This document shows positions 28,930 to 38,212 of a stretch of 54,270 nucleotides of DNA, piece after piece. The notes under the pieces were generated by a model that did no database searches, had not been told where the DNA came from, and saw only the letters and a program-made list of their open reading frames with translations. The DNA is from Mycobacterium persicum (GTDB lineage: Bacteria; Actinomycetota; Actinomycetes; Mycobacteriales; Mycobacteriaceae). The DNA lies in assembly GCF_002086675.1 (NCBI RefSeq), contig NZ_MVIF01000028.1, positions 1 to 54,270 of the forward strand, in the 5' to 3' direction. Position 1 is the stretch's first letter, and every line of letters starts with the position of its first letter. The position numbers and the translations under genes are program-made.

Positions 28930-29916
28930 GTGAGACCGGTCCGGGCGCAGGATCTGGCAGCGGTGGAGGTGTTCGCCGACATCGCGACAGAGCAGCTCAC
29001 AGCGTTGGCTGAGCACCTGAAGCCGTTGCATGCGGGGGCGGGCAAGGTTTTGATGCGCCAGGGTGACCGGGCGGAGTCGTTTGCCATCATCACCGACGGC
29101 CGGGTGGAGGTCAGCCACGTCGACCGGGACGGCCAGATATCGGTGACCGAGCTGTCGGCGGGGCTGATCGTCGGCGAAATCGCGTTGTTGCGGCACACGA
29201 TGAGGACGGCGACGGTGATCGCCAAAGACGACGTGAACGGCTATCTGGGATACAACGACGCCTTCGAGGCCATGCTGGCCATCCCGGCGGTCGCCGAGCG
29301 AATGGTCCGCACCGCGCGACAACGGTTGGCGGCCTACATCGCCCCGATCCCGGTGTCCGTCGAAGACCATCCCGATCTGCTGTTGCGCCCGGTCCTGCCC
29401 GGCGATGCCGAACGGTTCCAGAGCAGCGGGACGTTCTCCCGAGAAACCCTGTATCGGCGCTTCATGTCGTCATACCAGCTCAACGATGCGCGGCTGGCCT
29501 ACCTGTTCGAGGTCGACTATGTCGATCATTTCGTCTGGATCATGACCAATGGCGCCGACGGGCCGGTGGTCGCGGTCGGCCGGTTCGTTCGGGACCAGGA
29601 CGACCCCGGCCTGGCCGAGGTCGCGCTCACCGTCGGCGACGCGTATCAGCGCCGGGGGCTCGGGACGATGCTGCTGACCGCCCTGGCGATCGCGGCACGC
29701 ACCGACGGGATCGACCGCTTCTGTGCCCAGGTGCTAGCCGACAACGAAGCCGTTCATGCGTTGGTGCGCAAGCTGCATCCCTGTTGGGAGCGGGAGGATC
29801 CCGGTGTGGTCACCACGACGGTGCAGATCCCAGCCCTGCGGGACCTGCCCCTCGATGAGGTCCTGCGCAAGCAGATCCTGAATGTGGCCTACCAGGTGAT
29901 CCACGCATTCGACTAA
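28930..29916 (+). CDS. Cyclic-nucleotide-binding GNAT acetyltransferase (Rv0998/KATmt-like)
   Basis: This 328-residue protein has an N-terminal cyclic nucleotide-binding domain; its phosphate-binding cassette reads GEIALLRHTMRTATV near residue 78. The C-terminal GNAT domain has motif A as QRRGLGTMLL and a catalytic-type Glu in AEVALTV. M. tuberculosis Rv0998 has the same architecture and length and acetylates lysines on acyl-CoA synthetases in response to cAMP. A propionyl/acyl-CoA ligase target is plausible since a FadD is encoded nearby. The start is GTG at 28930; the divergent upstream region holds a DosR-like box. Confidence 0.87.
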   Translation: MRPVRAQDLAAVEVFADIATEQLTALAEHLKPLHAGAGKVLMRQGDRAESFAIITDGRVEVSHVDRDGQISVTELSAGLIVGEIALLRHTMRTATVIAKDDVNGYLGYNDAFEAMLAIPAVAERMVRTARQRLAAYIAPIPVSVEDHPDLLLRPVLPGDAERFQSSGTFSRETLYRRFMSSYQLNDARLAYLFEVDYVDHFVWIMTNGADGPVVAVGRFVRDQDDPGLAEVALTVGDAYQRRGLGTMLLTALAIAARTDGIDRFCAQVLADNEAVHALVRKLHPCWEREDPGVVTTTVQIPALRDLPLDEVLRKQILNVAYQVIHAFD

Positions 29917-30022
29917 GGCGGGAATAACGCCCCTGCCATCTAGGGCCTTTGCGCCCTACCCGACGGCGCGGTGGCTGCGCAGCATGGACCTGTCCGGCTT
30001 CGGTATCGGAAGGAGTTGGTCG

Positions 30023-30505
30023 ATGAAAACACTCATCGTGTGCGTGTCGACGTCGCACGGCAACACCCGCCGCGTCGCCGACCGGATGGCTGAGGTGTTG
30101 CGCGCGAAGGTCGTCGAACCCGAGCAGGTCGATCCGCACACACTCGGCGACTACGATCTCGTCGGCTTCGGATCAGGCATCTACTTCATGGCGGTGCACC
30201 CGAGGTTACGGAGCCTTTTGCGTCGCCTGCCCCAGGTCGACGGCGTTGCGGCGTTCACCTTCTTCACCAGCGGCGCCCGCGAGATCCCGCTGACGAGTTA
30301 TCACAAGCCGATGGGAAAACAGCTTGCTGCCAAGGGTTTTGAGGTGATCGGATTGTTCTCCTGCCGGGGGCTGGACACCGTGGGTCCGTTCGGGTACATC
30401 GGCGGGATCAACAAGGGCCGGCCAGACCACCACGACCTGGATCGGGCCGCGGCCTTCGCGGAACGGATTCGCGAACGGGTCGCGGGGTCCAGAGCGGCGT
30501 CCTGA
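30023..30505 (+). CDS. Flavodoxin family protein
   Basis: This 160-residue protein has the FMN phosphate-binding loop VSTSHGNTRRVAD at residues 7-19 and the flavodoxin-like segments GFGSGIYF and FTSGARE. It resembles flavodoxin/menaquinone-dependent protoporphyrinogen oxidase-like small FMN proteins. The ATG at 30023 follows AAGGAG with good spacing. A hairpin-like TAGGGC/GCCCTA repeat (29941-29958) lies upstream. The large ligase gene starts three bases after its stop, so the two are likely co-transcribed. Confidence 0.85.
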   Translation: MKTLIVCVSTSHGNTRRVADRMAEVLRAKVVEPEQVDPHTLGDYDLVGFGSGIYFMAVHPRLRSLLRRLPQVDGVAAFTFFTSGAREIPLTSYHKPMGKQLAAKGFEVIGLFSCRGLDTVGPFGYIGGINKGRPDHHDLDRAAAFAERIRERVAGSRAAS

Positions 30506-30508
30506 CAG

Positions 30509-33295
30509 ATGGCTGGCGAGGAGCGCGACGTCCTGGCGCTGGTGCGCGGCCTGGTCACCGAGGTCCGCCCGCATGCCTTGCCGCCCTCGGTGACCCTCGA
30601 CAGCACTTTCGACGACCTCGGTATCGGCAGCCTGGAACTGGCCGAACTGCTGTTGCGGGTCCAGGGCAAGTACGGGGTGGCGCTGCCGTCGGACCTGCTG
30701 GCCCACGCGGAGACACCGCGTGACCTGGTGGTGGCGGTCGCTCACGGCCGTCCCGACCTGGCCCCGGAGCGCGGCGCCATGGTGTCTCTGCCCACCACAG
30801 AACCGGGAGGGCTGGCGCCCGAAGCTGCGTCGACCCTCAACGATGTCCTCGACTGGCACGTCGGCGCGACCCCGCAGCGTATGCACATCCGGCTGCTCGA
30901 CGATTCCGGCGCCGGCACTGACCTGACGTATGCGACGCTGCACCGGGAGGCGGCCGCCGTCGCGGCCGGGTTGATCGCACACGACGTCATGCCGGGCGAG
31001 ACGGTCGCTATCATGTTGCCCACCTGCCGGGCCTACTTCACCACGTTCGCCGGGGTGGTGCTCGCCGGCGCGGTGCCCGTTCCCGTCTACCCGCCGGCGC
31101 GGCCGTCCCAGTTGGCCGATCATCTGCGCCGCACCACCGGCATCCTCACCAACGCCGGGACCACGCTGCTGGTCACCGTCCCGGAGGCGGTGACCCTCGG
31201 GCACCTGTTGCGCTCCAACGTCGAAAGCCTGCGTCATGTCGTCGTACCCGAAACCCTCACGGGCGCAGGCGAAGACCCAGGGCCGGGCCGGCCCGCACTG
31301 CCAAGGCCGAGAACCGACGATCTCGCCCTGGTGCAGTACACCTCGGGCAGCACCGGCCAGCCCAAAGGAGTCGCGCTCGCGCACCGCAACCTGCTTGCCA
31401 ACATCCGGGCCATGGGCCAGGCCGCCGGGGCGTCGGGGACGGACACGTTCGTCAGCTGGCTGCCGCTCTACCACGACATGGGTTTGATCGGCGCGTGGTT
31501 GGGGTGCATGTATTTCGGTGTCCCGCTGGTGGTCATGAGTCCCCAGGCGTTCCTCATCCGTCCGTCCCGATGGCTGTGGGCCATCCACACAAACCGGGCG
31601 ACCATGTCGGCCGGCCCCAACTTTGCCTACGAGCTGTGCCTGGCCAAGGTCCGCGACGACGAGATCGAGGGACTCGACCTGAGCTCGTGGCGCTTGGCCT
31701 ACAACGGCGCCGAGCCGGTGAGCCCCACGACGATCGAGCGGTTCGCCGACCGCTTCGCCGCGTACGGCTTCCGGCGAGACGCGATGACCCCGGTGTACGG
31801 CCTGGCCGAATCCTCGGTGGGCCTGGCCTTCCCGCCGCTGGGCCGCGGTCCGCTGATCGACCGGATCCGCCGCGACGAGTTCGTGCGTTCCGGACGGGCC
31901 GAGCCGGCCGGGCCCGACGAGCGTGACGCCCTGCGCTTCGTGGCCTGCGGCCAGCCGCTGCCCGGCCACGAAATCCGCATCGTCGACACCGCCGGCACCG
32001 AACTGGGCGATCGCCGCGAAGGACGCATCGAGTTCCGTGGTCCGTCGGCGACCGCCGGATATTTCAACAACCCGACGCCCACCCGTTCGCTGTTCCACGG
32101 CGACTGGCTCGATACCGGCGACCTGGGCTACATGGCTGACGCCGACCTCTACGTCACCGGCCGGGTCAAGGATCTGATCATCCGGGCCGGCCGTAACCTG
32201 CATCCGGCCGAGCTGGAAGAGGCCGTCGGCAACCTCACCGGGGTCCGTAAGGGTTGTGTGGCGGTGTTCGCCTCCGCCGATCGGTCGGGAGGCGCCGAAC
32301 GACTGGTCGTGGTGGCCGAGACCCGGCTGACCGAGGACGCCGCCCGCGCCGCGCTGCGCTCTGAAATAGCTTCCACCACAGTTGATTTGCTAGGCGTACC
32401 GCCGGACGACGTGGTGCTGGCGCCGCCGCGCGCGGTGTTGAAGACCTCGAGCGGCAAGATCCGGCGGGCCGCCAGCCGGCAACTCTACGAGGCGGGAAGA
32501 ATCGGCGCCCGGCCACATGCGGTGTGGTGGGAGTTGGTGCGGCTGCGGCTGCGCGGCGCGGCCCCGTCGATGCGCCGCACCGGCCGCGCGGCGTACGCCG
32601 TCGCGTTCGCCGCCTACACCTGGGCGGTGTACCTGGTCCTGGGGCTGGTGTTGGTGGTTTTGCTGATGCTGTTGCCGCGGGAGCGATGGCGCTGGTGGGC
32701 GGTCCGGCGATCGATCCGGCTGCTGGCCCGCCTTACCGGAACGGCCATCACCGTGCACGGCCGCGATCACCTGCCGGCCCAGACCTGCATCGCGGTGGCC
32801 AACCATCCGAGCTGGATCGACGGAATCGTGCTCGCCTCGGTGCTGCCGCCGTCGTTCCACTTCGTCGTCGCCGAGCAGTTGCAGCAGGGGCTCTACGGAT
32901 TTGCGCTGCGGCGGCTGGGCACGACGTTCGTCGAACGTCACCGGCGGGAGCAGGGTGTGGCCGACACCGACCAGCTCGTCGGGTGTGCCCGAGCGGGGCA
33001 GTCGCTGGTCATCTTCCCCGAAGGCCGGCTGGCCCGCGCCCCGGGTTTGCGGCCGTTCCACATCGGCGCATTCGTCGTCGCGGCCGAGGCCGGGGTGCCG
33101 GCCCTTCCGATCGCCATCCGGGGGACCCGGTCGGTCATGAGACCAGGCCACCACTTCCCGCGCCGCGGCGCGGTCGACGTCGTCATCGGAACACCGATCC
33201 GGCCGGCGGGCCCGGACTGGGTTGCGGCCATTGACGTGCAACGCAAGGCCCGCGAGGCGGTGCTGCGGATGTCGGGTGAGCCGGACGTCGAATGA
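30509..33295 (+). CDS. ACP-acyl-AMP ligase-acyltransferase fusion protein
   Basis: This 928-residue, three-domain protein has an acyl carrier domain at residues 1-80, with DLGIGSLEL and Ser41 as the phosphopantetheine site. A FAAL/AMP ligase domain at about 95-660 has YTSGSTGQPKGV near 277, DTGDLGYM and RNLHPAELEE. A hydrophobic helix lies at about 700-725, then a PlsC/LPLAT acyltransferase at about 740-925 with NHPSWID (His-x4-Asp) and FPEGRLA. It could activate a fatty acid, load it on its own carrier and pass it to an acceptor at the membrane. The acceptor is unknown. It follows the flavodoxin gene by three bases. Confidence 0.88.
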   Translation: MAGEERDVLALVRGLVTEVRPHALPPSVTLDSTFDDLGIGSLELAELLLRVQGKYGVALPSDLLAHAETPRDLVVAVAHGRPDLAPERGAMVSLPTTEPGGLAPEAASTLNDVLDWHVGATPQRMHIRLLDDSGAGTDLTYATLHREAAAVAAGLIAHDVMPGETVAIMLPTCRAYFTTFAGVVLAGAVPVPVYPPARPSQLADHLRRTTGILTNAGTTLLVTVPEAVTLGHLLRSNVESLRHVVVPETLTGAGEDPGPGRPALPRPRTDDLALVQYTSGSTGQPKGVALAHRNLLANIRAMGQAAGASGTDTFVSWLPLYHDMGLIGAWLGCMYFGVPLVVMSPQAFLIRPSRWLWAIHTNRATMSAGPNFAYELCLAKVRDDEIEGLDLSSWRLAYNGAEPVSPTTIERFADRFAAYGFRRDAMTPVYGLAESSVGLAFPPLGRGPLIDRIRRDEFVRSGRAEPAGPDERDALRFVACGQPLPGHEIRIVDTAGTELGDRREGRIEFRGPSATAGYFNNPTPTRSLFHGDWLDTGDLGYMADADLYVTGRVKDLIIRAGRNLHPAELEEAVGNLTGVRKGCVAVFASADRSGGAERLVVVAETRLTEDAARAALRSEIASTTVDLLGVPPDDVVLAPPRAVLKTSSGKIRRAASRQLYEAGRIGARPHAVWWELVRLRLRGAAPSMRRTGRAAYAVAFAAYTWAVYLVLGLVLVVLLMLLPRERWRWWAVRRSIRLLARLTGTAITVHGRDHLPAQTCIAVANHPSWIDGIVLASVLPPSFHFVVAEQLQQGLYGFALRRLGTTFVERHRREQGVADTDQLVGCARAGQSLVIFPEGRLARAPGLRPFHIGAFVVAAEAGVPALPIAIRGTRSVMRPGHHFPRRGAVDVVIGTPIRPAGPDWVAAIDVQRKAREAVLRMSGEPDVE

Positions 33296-33392
33296 CCCGG
33301 TTGTCAGGGGGATCACCGTGCCGGAGAAGACAATCCGAAGCAAAACCCGCAATGCGGGTCGATGGTGCTGCGGTTCAGCTCACCGTGTTTTG

Positions 33393-33447
33393 CTGGCCGC
33401 CTGGCCGCCTGGCCGCCTGGCCGCCTGGCCGCCTGGCCGCCTGGCCG
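33393..33447. repeat. Eight-base tandem repeat (CTGGCCGC, six perfect copies and a partial)
   Basis: Six head-to-tail copies of CTGGCCGC run from 33393 to 33440, followed by a seven-base partial copy. The repeat lies in the 316-base gap between the ligase fusion and the alpha/beta hydrolase, upstream of two DosR-like boxes. A unit not divisible by three fits a non-coding location. Copy number could vary by slippage. Confidence 0.95.
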
Positions 33448-33504
33448 GCGCTTCGCACCACGCTTGCCGACGCTGATGAAGTTACGATTGTCGAGTCACC
33501 GGCA

Positions 33505-33578
33505 CGAGTGACTAAAGTCCTTTCCTGGTATGAGGATTTGTCCCATCCGGTGACCTTCGGCGGGACGTAAGACCCTAA
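33505..33578 (+). promoter_or_regulatory. Two DosR-like boxes upstream of the alpha/beta hydrolase-WS/DGAT pair
   Basis: The first box (33505-33524) contains the core GACTAAAGTCC. The second (33559-33578) reads GGGACGTAAGACCC followed by TAA; it matches the core except for two symmetric positions. They lie 88 and 34 bases upstream of the ATG at 33612. Paired boxes upstream of one promoter are common in strongly DosR-controlled genes. Confidence 0.6.
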
Positions 33579-33611
33579 CGCACCACATCGTGGGCTGTTA
33601 GCTTTGCCGCC

Positions 33612-34865
33612 ATGGCAACATCGGCCGGTGATGACGTCCGGGATCGCCCGGGTCCGCGGCAGCTGAACCCACCCGGCATCGGCGGGTTGGGCAACGTGGT
33701 CAAACCGTTCCTGCACACCGGCCGGTACTTCGCCCAGTCATGGCGCGACTATCTCGACCACACTCCCGACGAGCTGCCGATCGCCCGACCCACCATTGCG
33801 TTGGCGGCCCAGGCATTTCGTGACGAGATCGTCCTGATGGGCCTGAAGGCGCGCCGCCCGGTCAGCGCTGGGCACGTGTTCGAGCGAATCCGAGACGAAG
33901 TGGCCGCCGGCGTGGAGTTCTACGGAAACCGGGGATGGCTGGCGTGGCCCCGAGGATTCTTTGGTGATCCGCCGTCGCTTCCAGACGTCACGGTCCGCAA
34001 GGTCAAGAACCGGCGCCGCACCTTTTATCGCCTGCACTTCGACAGCGGCTATGCGCCGCACGCGGGCGAACCGGGCGCCGAACGATGGCTGGGATACACC
34101 GCGAACAACCGCGAATACGCATTGTTGCTGCGCCATCCCGAACCGCGCCCCTGGCTGGTATGTGTACACGGGACCGAAATGGGGCGCGCCCCACTGGATC
34201 TGGCGCTGTTTCGGTCCTGGAAACTGCACGACGAGCTCGGCCTGAACATCGTCATGCCGGTCCTTCCGATGCACGGCCCGCGGGCGCGCGGCCTGCCGAA
34301 GGGCGCGGTGTTTCCCGGCGAGGACGTGCTCGACAACGTCCACGCGACGGCTCAGGGCGTGTGGGACATCCGGAGGCTGCTGTCCTGGATACGGTTGCAG
34401 GAGCCGGAATCACTGATCGGGCTGAACGGTCTATCGCTGGGCGGCTACATTGCGTCGTTGGTTGCCAGCCTCGAAGAGGACCTCACCTGCGCGATTCTCG
34501 GAGTACCGGTTGCTGATCTGGTCGAGTTGCTCGGCCATCACTCCGGTCTGCGCCATGACGACCCGCGCCGCGACACGGTGAAGATGGCCGAACCCATCGG
34601 CCGAATGATTTCACCTCTTTCGCTTACCCCGCTGGTGCCCATGGCAGGCCGGTTCATCTACGCCGGTGTCGCCGACCAGCTTGTCCATCCGCGCGAGCAG
34701 GTTACCCGGCTGTGGGAGCACTGGGGTAAGCCCGAAATCGTTTGGTACCCAGGTGGTCACACGGGATTCTTCCGGTCCCGGCCGGTGCAGCGGTTTGTCG
34801 AGGAGGCGCTGCGGCAATCAGGGCTCCTGGACCGGCCGACGGCACAGCGCGACCGCCCGGCCTAG
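33612..34865 (+). CDS. Alpha/beta hydrolase family protein
   Basis: This 417-residue protein has an N-terminal about 150 residues without clear similarity. An alpha/beta hydrolase domain follows: VCVHGTEMG oxyanion region, GLNGLSLGGYIASL nucleophile motif (GLSLG), ADQLVHP acid region and a terminal histidine in PGGHTGFFRS. Substrate not known; esterase or lipase activity is likely. It is preceded by two DosR-like boxes and an eight-base tandem repeat, and followed after 14 bases by a WS/DGAT gene, so it probably acts in lipid storage or turnover under hypoxia. Confidence 0.83.
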   Translation: MATSAGDDVRDRPGPRQLNPPGIGGLGNVVKPFLHTGRYFAQSWRDYLDHTPDELPIARPTIALAAQAFRDEIVLMGLKARRPVSAGHVFERIRDEVAAGVEFYGNRGWLAWPRGFFGDPPSLPDVTVRKVKNRRRTFYRLHFDSGYAPHAGEPGAERWLGYTANNREYALLLRHPEPRPWLVCVHGTEMGRAPLDLALFRSWKLHDELGLNIVMPVLPMHGPRARGLPKGAVFPGEDVLDNVHATAQGVWDIRRLLSWIRLQEPESLIGLNGLSLGGYIASLVASLEEDLTCAILGVPVADLVELLGHHSGLRHDDPRRDTVKMAEPIGRMISPLSLTPLVPMAGRFIYAGVADQLVHPREQVTRLWEHWGKPEIVWYPGGHTGFFRSRPVQRFVEEALRQSGLLDRPTAQRDRPA

Positions 34866-34879
34866 TTGCGGAGGACGAG

Positions 34880-36286
34880 ATGAATCCACTGGATCCGCTG
34901 GACGCGGCGATGATGACCGCGGAAATGTTATCCAACCCAATGCATGTCGGCGCTGTGCTGATCCTGTCACCACCGCCGGGTGCGGGTCCCGAATACGTCG
35001 ACGAGCTGTATCGAGTAACGCAGGCGGGAAACGATCCGATCGACCCGCGGCTGCGGCGATACCCGCATCAGGGTGTGGACACCGGCGGCATCTGGGTCTG
35101 GCGTGACGCCGACGCCGTTGACATTGGGCAGCACTGTCAGCGGCGCACGACCTCCGGTGACGGTTCCGGATTCTGGCGGCTGATCGCCGAACTGGATGCC
35201 GAGCGCCTAGATCGGTCCCGCCCGATGTGGATGTCGTATCTGATCGATGGCCTCGAGGATGGCCGATTTGCCTTCTATATCAAGGTGCATCACACCGTCA
35301 TCGACGGTGTGGCCGGGTTCAAGATGATCGCCGATGCGCTGAGCACCGATGCGGACCGGCGGTCGATGCCGCCCTTCTACGCAGAGCACCACCGGGAGCG
35401 CGCCACGGCGGCGACGTCGACTGGTCTGCTACCTCGTCTGGTGTCGCCGTTGCGGTCGCTGGTCGGGACGGCCGCGTCCGGGGTCGGGCTGGTGAATCAT
35501 GTTGTCACCGGCGAGATATCGACGATACTCGACAGCTTGATCGGGCATACGACGGTGTTGCCGTTCGGAGCTCCCTATACGCGATTCAACGGTCGTCTCG
35601 GGCCCGAGCGAGCCGTTGCGGCGGGCAGCTGGCCGAAGACCCGCATTCAGGCGGTGCGACATGCCGCCCGGGTGACCGGCAACGACGTGGTGACCGCCAT
35701 GGTGGCCGGTGCGCTACGCCGCTGGTTGCTCGACCGCGGCGAGTTGCCCAAGCAGTCGCTGGTGGCCGCCTGCCCGATCACGGTGCGTGGTCACGAGCAC
35801 GCCGGGGCAGATGACGAGCACGGCAACATGTTCGGTCTTTGGTTGTGCCGCTTGGGTACCGACATCGATGACCCGGTGGCGCGGTTGGAACTCATCCACC
35901 GGTCGATGTCGGAAGGAAAACAGTGGGTGGGCAAGCGCGGAGCGGCGGCATCGTTGCTGACCGTCGCGGGAAGCATTGCCGCCACGGTAGTTTTTCCGCT
36001 GCTGCCGTTTTCGCCGAAGATCCGCACCGGATACAACGTCCCGATTTCACACGTTCCGGGTCCCCGTGCCGAAAGATATTGGAACGGCGCGCATGTCGAC
36101 GAGATATATCCGGTGTCCACCGTCTACGACGGTCAGGCGCTCAACGTGACGACGTGCTCCTATGCCGACCACATCGGGTTCGGTTACGTCGCGGGCCTCG
36201 AAATCGTGCCCGATATCGAGACGTTGATCCCACTGACCGAGCAGTGTCTGACCGAACTGGAAACCGCTCTAGGTGTCGAGATCTGA
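34880..36286 (+). CDS. WS/DGAT family wax ester/triacylglycerol synthase
   Basis: This 468-residue bifunctional wax ester synthase/diacylglycerol acyltransferase has the catalytic motif HHTVIDG near residue 138 and a C-terminal segment YNVPISHVPGP of the conserved family region. It transfers acyl-CoA to diacylglycerol or alcohols to make storage lipid. The ATG at 34880 follows GAGGACGAG. An upstream open frame overlaps the hydrolase and is not coding. It is 14 bases after the alpha/beta hydrolase gene and shares its DosR-like promoter. Confidence 0.9.
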   Translation: MNPLDPLDAAMMTAEMLSNPMHVGAVLILSPPPGAGPEYVDELYRVTQAGNDPIDPRLRRYPHQGVDTGGIWVWRDADAVDIGQHCQRRTTSGDGSGFWRLIAELDAERLDRSRPMWMSYLIDGLEDGRFAFYIKVHHTVIDGVAGFKMIADALSTDADRRSMPPFYAEHHRERATAATSTGLLPRLVSPLRSLVGTAASGVGLVNHVVTGEISTILDSLIGHTTVLPFGAPYTRFNGRLGPERAVAAGSWPKTRIQAVRHAARVTGNDVVTAMVAGALRRWLLDRGELPKQSLVAACPITVRGHEHAGADDEHGNMFGLWLCRLGTDIDDPVARLELIHRSMSEGKQWVGKRGAAASLLTVAGSIAATVVFPLLPFSPKIRTGYNVPISHVPGPRAERYWNGAHVDEIYPVSTVYDGQALNVTTCSYADHIGFGYVAGLEIVPDIETLIPLTEQCLTELETALGVEI

Positions 36287-36720
36287 TCAGGCGGCGCGCG
36301 GCAGAACCTTAGCTGGGCGTCGATGGGGTCGCTGGCTCAGCCCAAATGGGTTTGGGAAAGCGCTTAGCGTGACCGACGAGAGTGAGGCCCGCGACCAGCG
36401 GGCGCTCAGGGCAATCACCCTCGATGCGCAGCAACGATACGCCGACGCCGAGTCTTCTGAACCCGACTTACGGGAATTGCCAGACCTATCGTGGCAAGCA
36501 TCGGGCAAACTTGGTCGCTGGTAGCCGCTGCCGGGTGGGTACTCCTCCTGACGGGTGTGTTCGAAGCCCTGAGGGATGGCCAGCATCGCTCGAATTCGGT
36601 GACCTCGTCGGCCGGTTCCCCGCCGAGTCTCGCCCAGCCGACAACTCGAATGTCATCTCGAACGACAAAGGGGTAGTGGGCCCCTCTGTCTGAGACACCA
36701 CACCCCCTGACCGAATTGTG
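36287..36720. other. Gap with only a doubtful small ORF
   Basis: A GTG at 36369 opens a 51-codon frame ending at 36524 (VTDESEARDQRAL...), with regular codon usage but no ribosome binding site or recognised family. The remainder has no convincing frame on either strand. It separates the plus-strand WS/DGAT from the convergent minus-strand membrane protein, so transcription from both sides should end here. Confidence 0.4.
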
Positions 36721-38130
36721 TCATGGCGCTTCGTGTTTGCCACGCTCCTCGGCTGATCCAGGCGCGGCATCCGATGGTGCGCCGGACATGGAATGAGCCG
36801 GTTCCGGGGAGCTGGATTCAGGAGCCGGCGTTGCCGCGGGGGCCGTTGTGGGTACCGCCGCGATACGGTGGATGCCCTTACGGTCGTAGATCCAGGTCAG
36901 CACGGCGCCGAACACCACACCGATCACCAGCCCGATCGCCGTCAGCGTCAGCGAGCGGCCCAGGCCGGCGTCAAGGCGGCCATCGAAGTACAGCAGCGCC
37001 CGGGTGCCGATGAAAACCTGACGCATCGGCTCGAAATTGGCCAGCCAGCTGAAGATCTTCGGCTCCGCCTCGAGCGGAATCGTGGCGCCGGTGGACGGCA
37101 GGCCCAGGAAGTTGAAGATGAACAGGGCGGTCAGAATGCCGAGCGTGCCCAATGCCGTGATGAGGCTGGTGGAGGCGACCCCCACGGTCAACATGATGAA
37201 GACACCGAAAAGCCACAGCGCCCACGGGTGGGGCACCGGCATCCCGAATGCCTTTGCCACCCACAGGTAGACCGCCGAGGAGAACAACGACACCACCGCC
37301 ACCAACATCCACTTGAGCAGTAGCGTGCGGAACCAGGACACCCGGACCCGATCCGCCAACCGGTACATCGGTCCGAATTCGGCCGGCGAATAGCCGAGCA
37401 TCGCCTCGACCAGCATGCTCACCACCAGGGCGCCGGTGACGCCGCCGATCAGCAACATCAGGGTGTAGAAGTAACTGGACAGTCCGATCCCGGTGCCGTC
37501 AGGCAATTCATTGCGCTGTTCGACCCGAACGTCGAGGGGATTGGCGAGCACCCATGCGGCACTGGCGCTCAGCTGGTCGCCACCGCCCGCAGCCGCCGCA
37601 TCCGTGAGTTTCTTGCCGGCCTTGGTGTTGTAGTCGACCATCGCCTTTCTCAGCACACTTTCGGCGATGCCCGCGCCCATCGCGCTGGCCCGGGGGTTGG
37701 TTTCGATGGTGATGACCGGCTTGGTCAGCTCGCCCGGCTTCGACACGGTTTGCAACAACCCCAGCAGCTTGTCGGAGAAGTCCGGCGGTATCACCAGCGC
37801 GCCGTAGATCTTGCCGGTGTCGAACTGATGGTTCGCCTGCTCGGGGGTCAGCAGCCGGATGTCGAACTTATGCCCTTCCTCGAGTTTGGCTTTGAGTGCG
37901 TCGGTGATCTTTGCGCCCGCCTTGGCGCTTCCCGTGTCCTCGTTGACGATCGCGATCGGGAAGTTGTGGAAGTTTTTCTTCGGGTTCAAGCTGCTGCCGA
38001 AGAACAGCCACGACAGTCCCGCTAATACGGCGAGCGTGACGACGATCGGGGCCAACCAGAACCGTACGGTGCGCAACGGGTGCGGCAGCGGATACGGCGT
38101 GGTTTGACGCAAGAGTTGCTGATCGGACAT
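36721..38130 (-). CDS. DUF3533/ABC-2-type membrane protein
   Basis: This 469-residue protein has one N-terminal transmembrane helix (about residues 27-47) and an extracellular domain of about 180 residues. Five C-terminal membrane helices (about 220-420) precede a proline/alanine/serine-rich cytosolic tail. The segment FPIAIVNEDTGSAKAG is typical of the YhgE/Pip-like DUF3533 family, often linked to export of cell-envelope molecules. It lies 82 bases downstream of the WS/DGAT gene on the same strand and is probably co-transcribed. Function unknown. Confidence 0.82.
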   Translation of the reverse strand: MSDQQLLRQTTPYPLPHPLRTVRFWLAPIVVTLAVLAGLSWLFFGSSLNPKKNFHNFPIAIVNEDTGSAKAGAKITDALKAKLEEGHKFDIRLLTPEQANHQFDTGKIYGALVIPPDFSDKLLGLLQTVSKPGELTKPVITIETNPRASAMGAGIAESVLRKAMVDYNTKAGKKLTDAAAAGGGDQLSASAAWVLANPLDVRVEQRNELPDGTGIGLSSYFYTLMLLIGGVTGALVVSMLVEAMLGYSPAEFGPMYRLADRVRVSWFRTLLLKWMLVAVVSLFSSAVYLWVAKAFGMPVPHPWALWLFGVFIMLTVGVASTSLITALGTLGILTALFIFNFLGLPSTGATIPLEAEPKIFSWLANFEPMRQVFIGTRALLYFDGRLDAGLGRSLTLTAIGLVIGVVFGAVLTWIYDRKGIHRIAAVPTTAPAATPAPESSSPEPAHSMSGAPSDAAPGSAEERGKHEAP

Positions 38131-38212
38131 GAGGGGCTCCTTCCTCGGCTAAGCGGGACCCGCATACGGGCTAGATATCGGACGCGAAATCACGTGCGGC
38201 AGTTTCCGGAAC

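Noticed and set aside
30206..32203. 665-codon minus-strand frame opposite the ligase fusion
   Set aside because: Antisense to a gene with clear ligase motifs; composition is that of a shadow.
33292..33570. 92-codon frame across the eight-base repeat
   Set aside because: Its repeated WPPGRLAA sequence comes from the repeat itself, and it runs through the promoter boxes.
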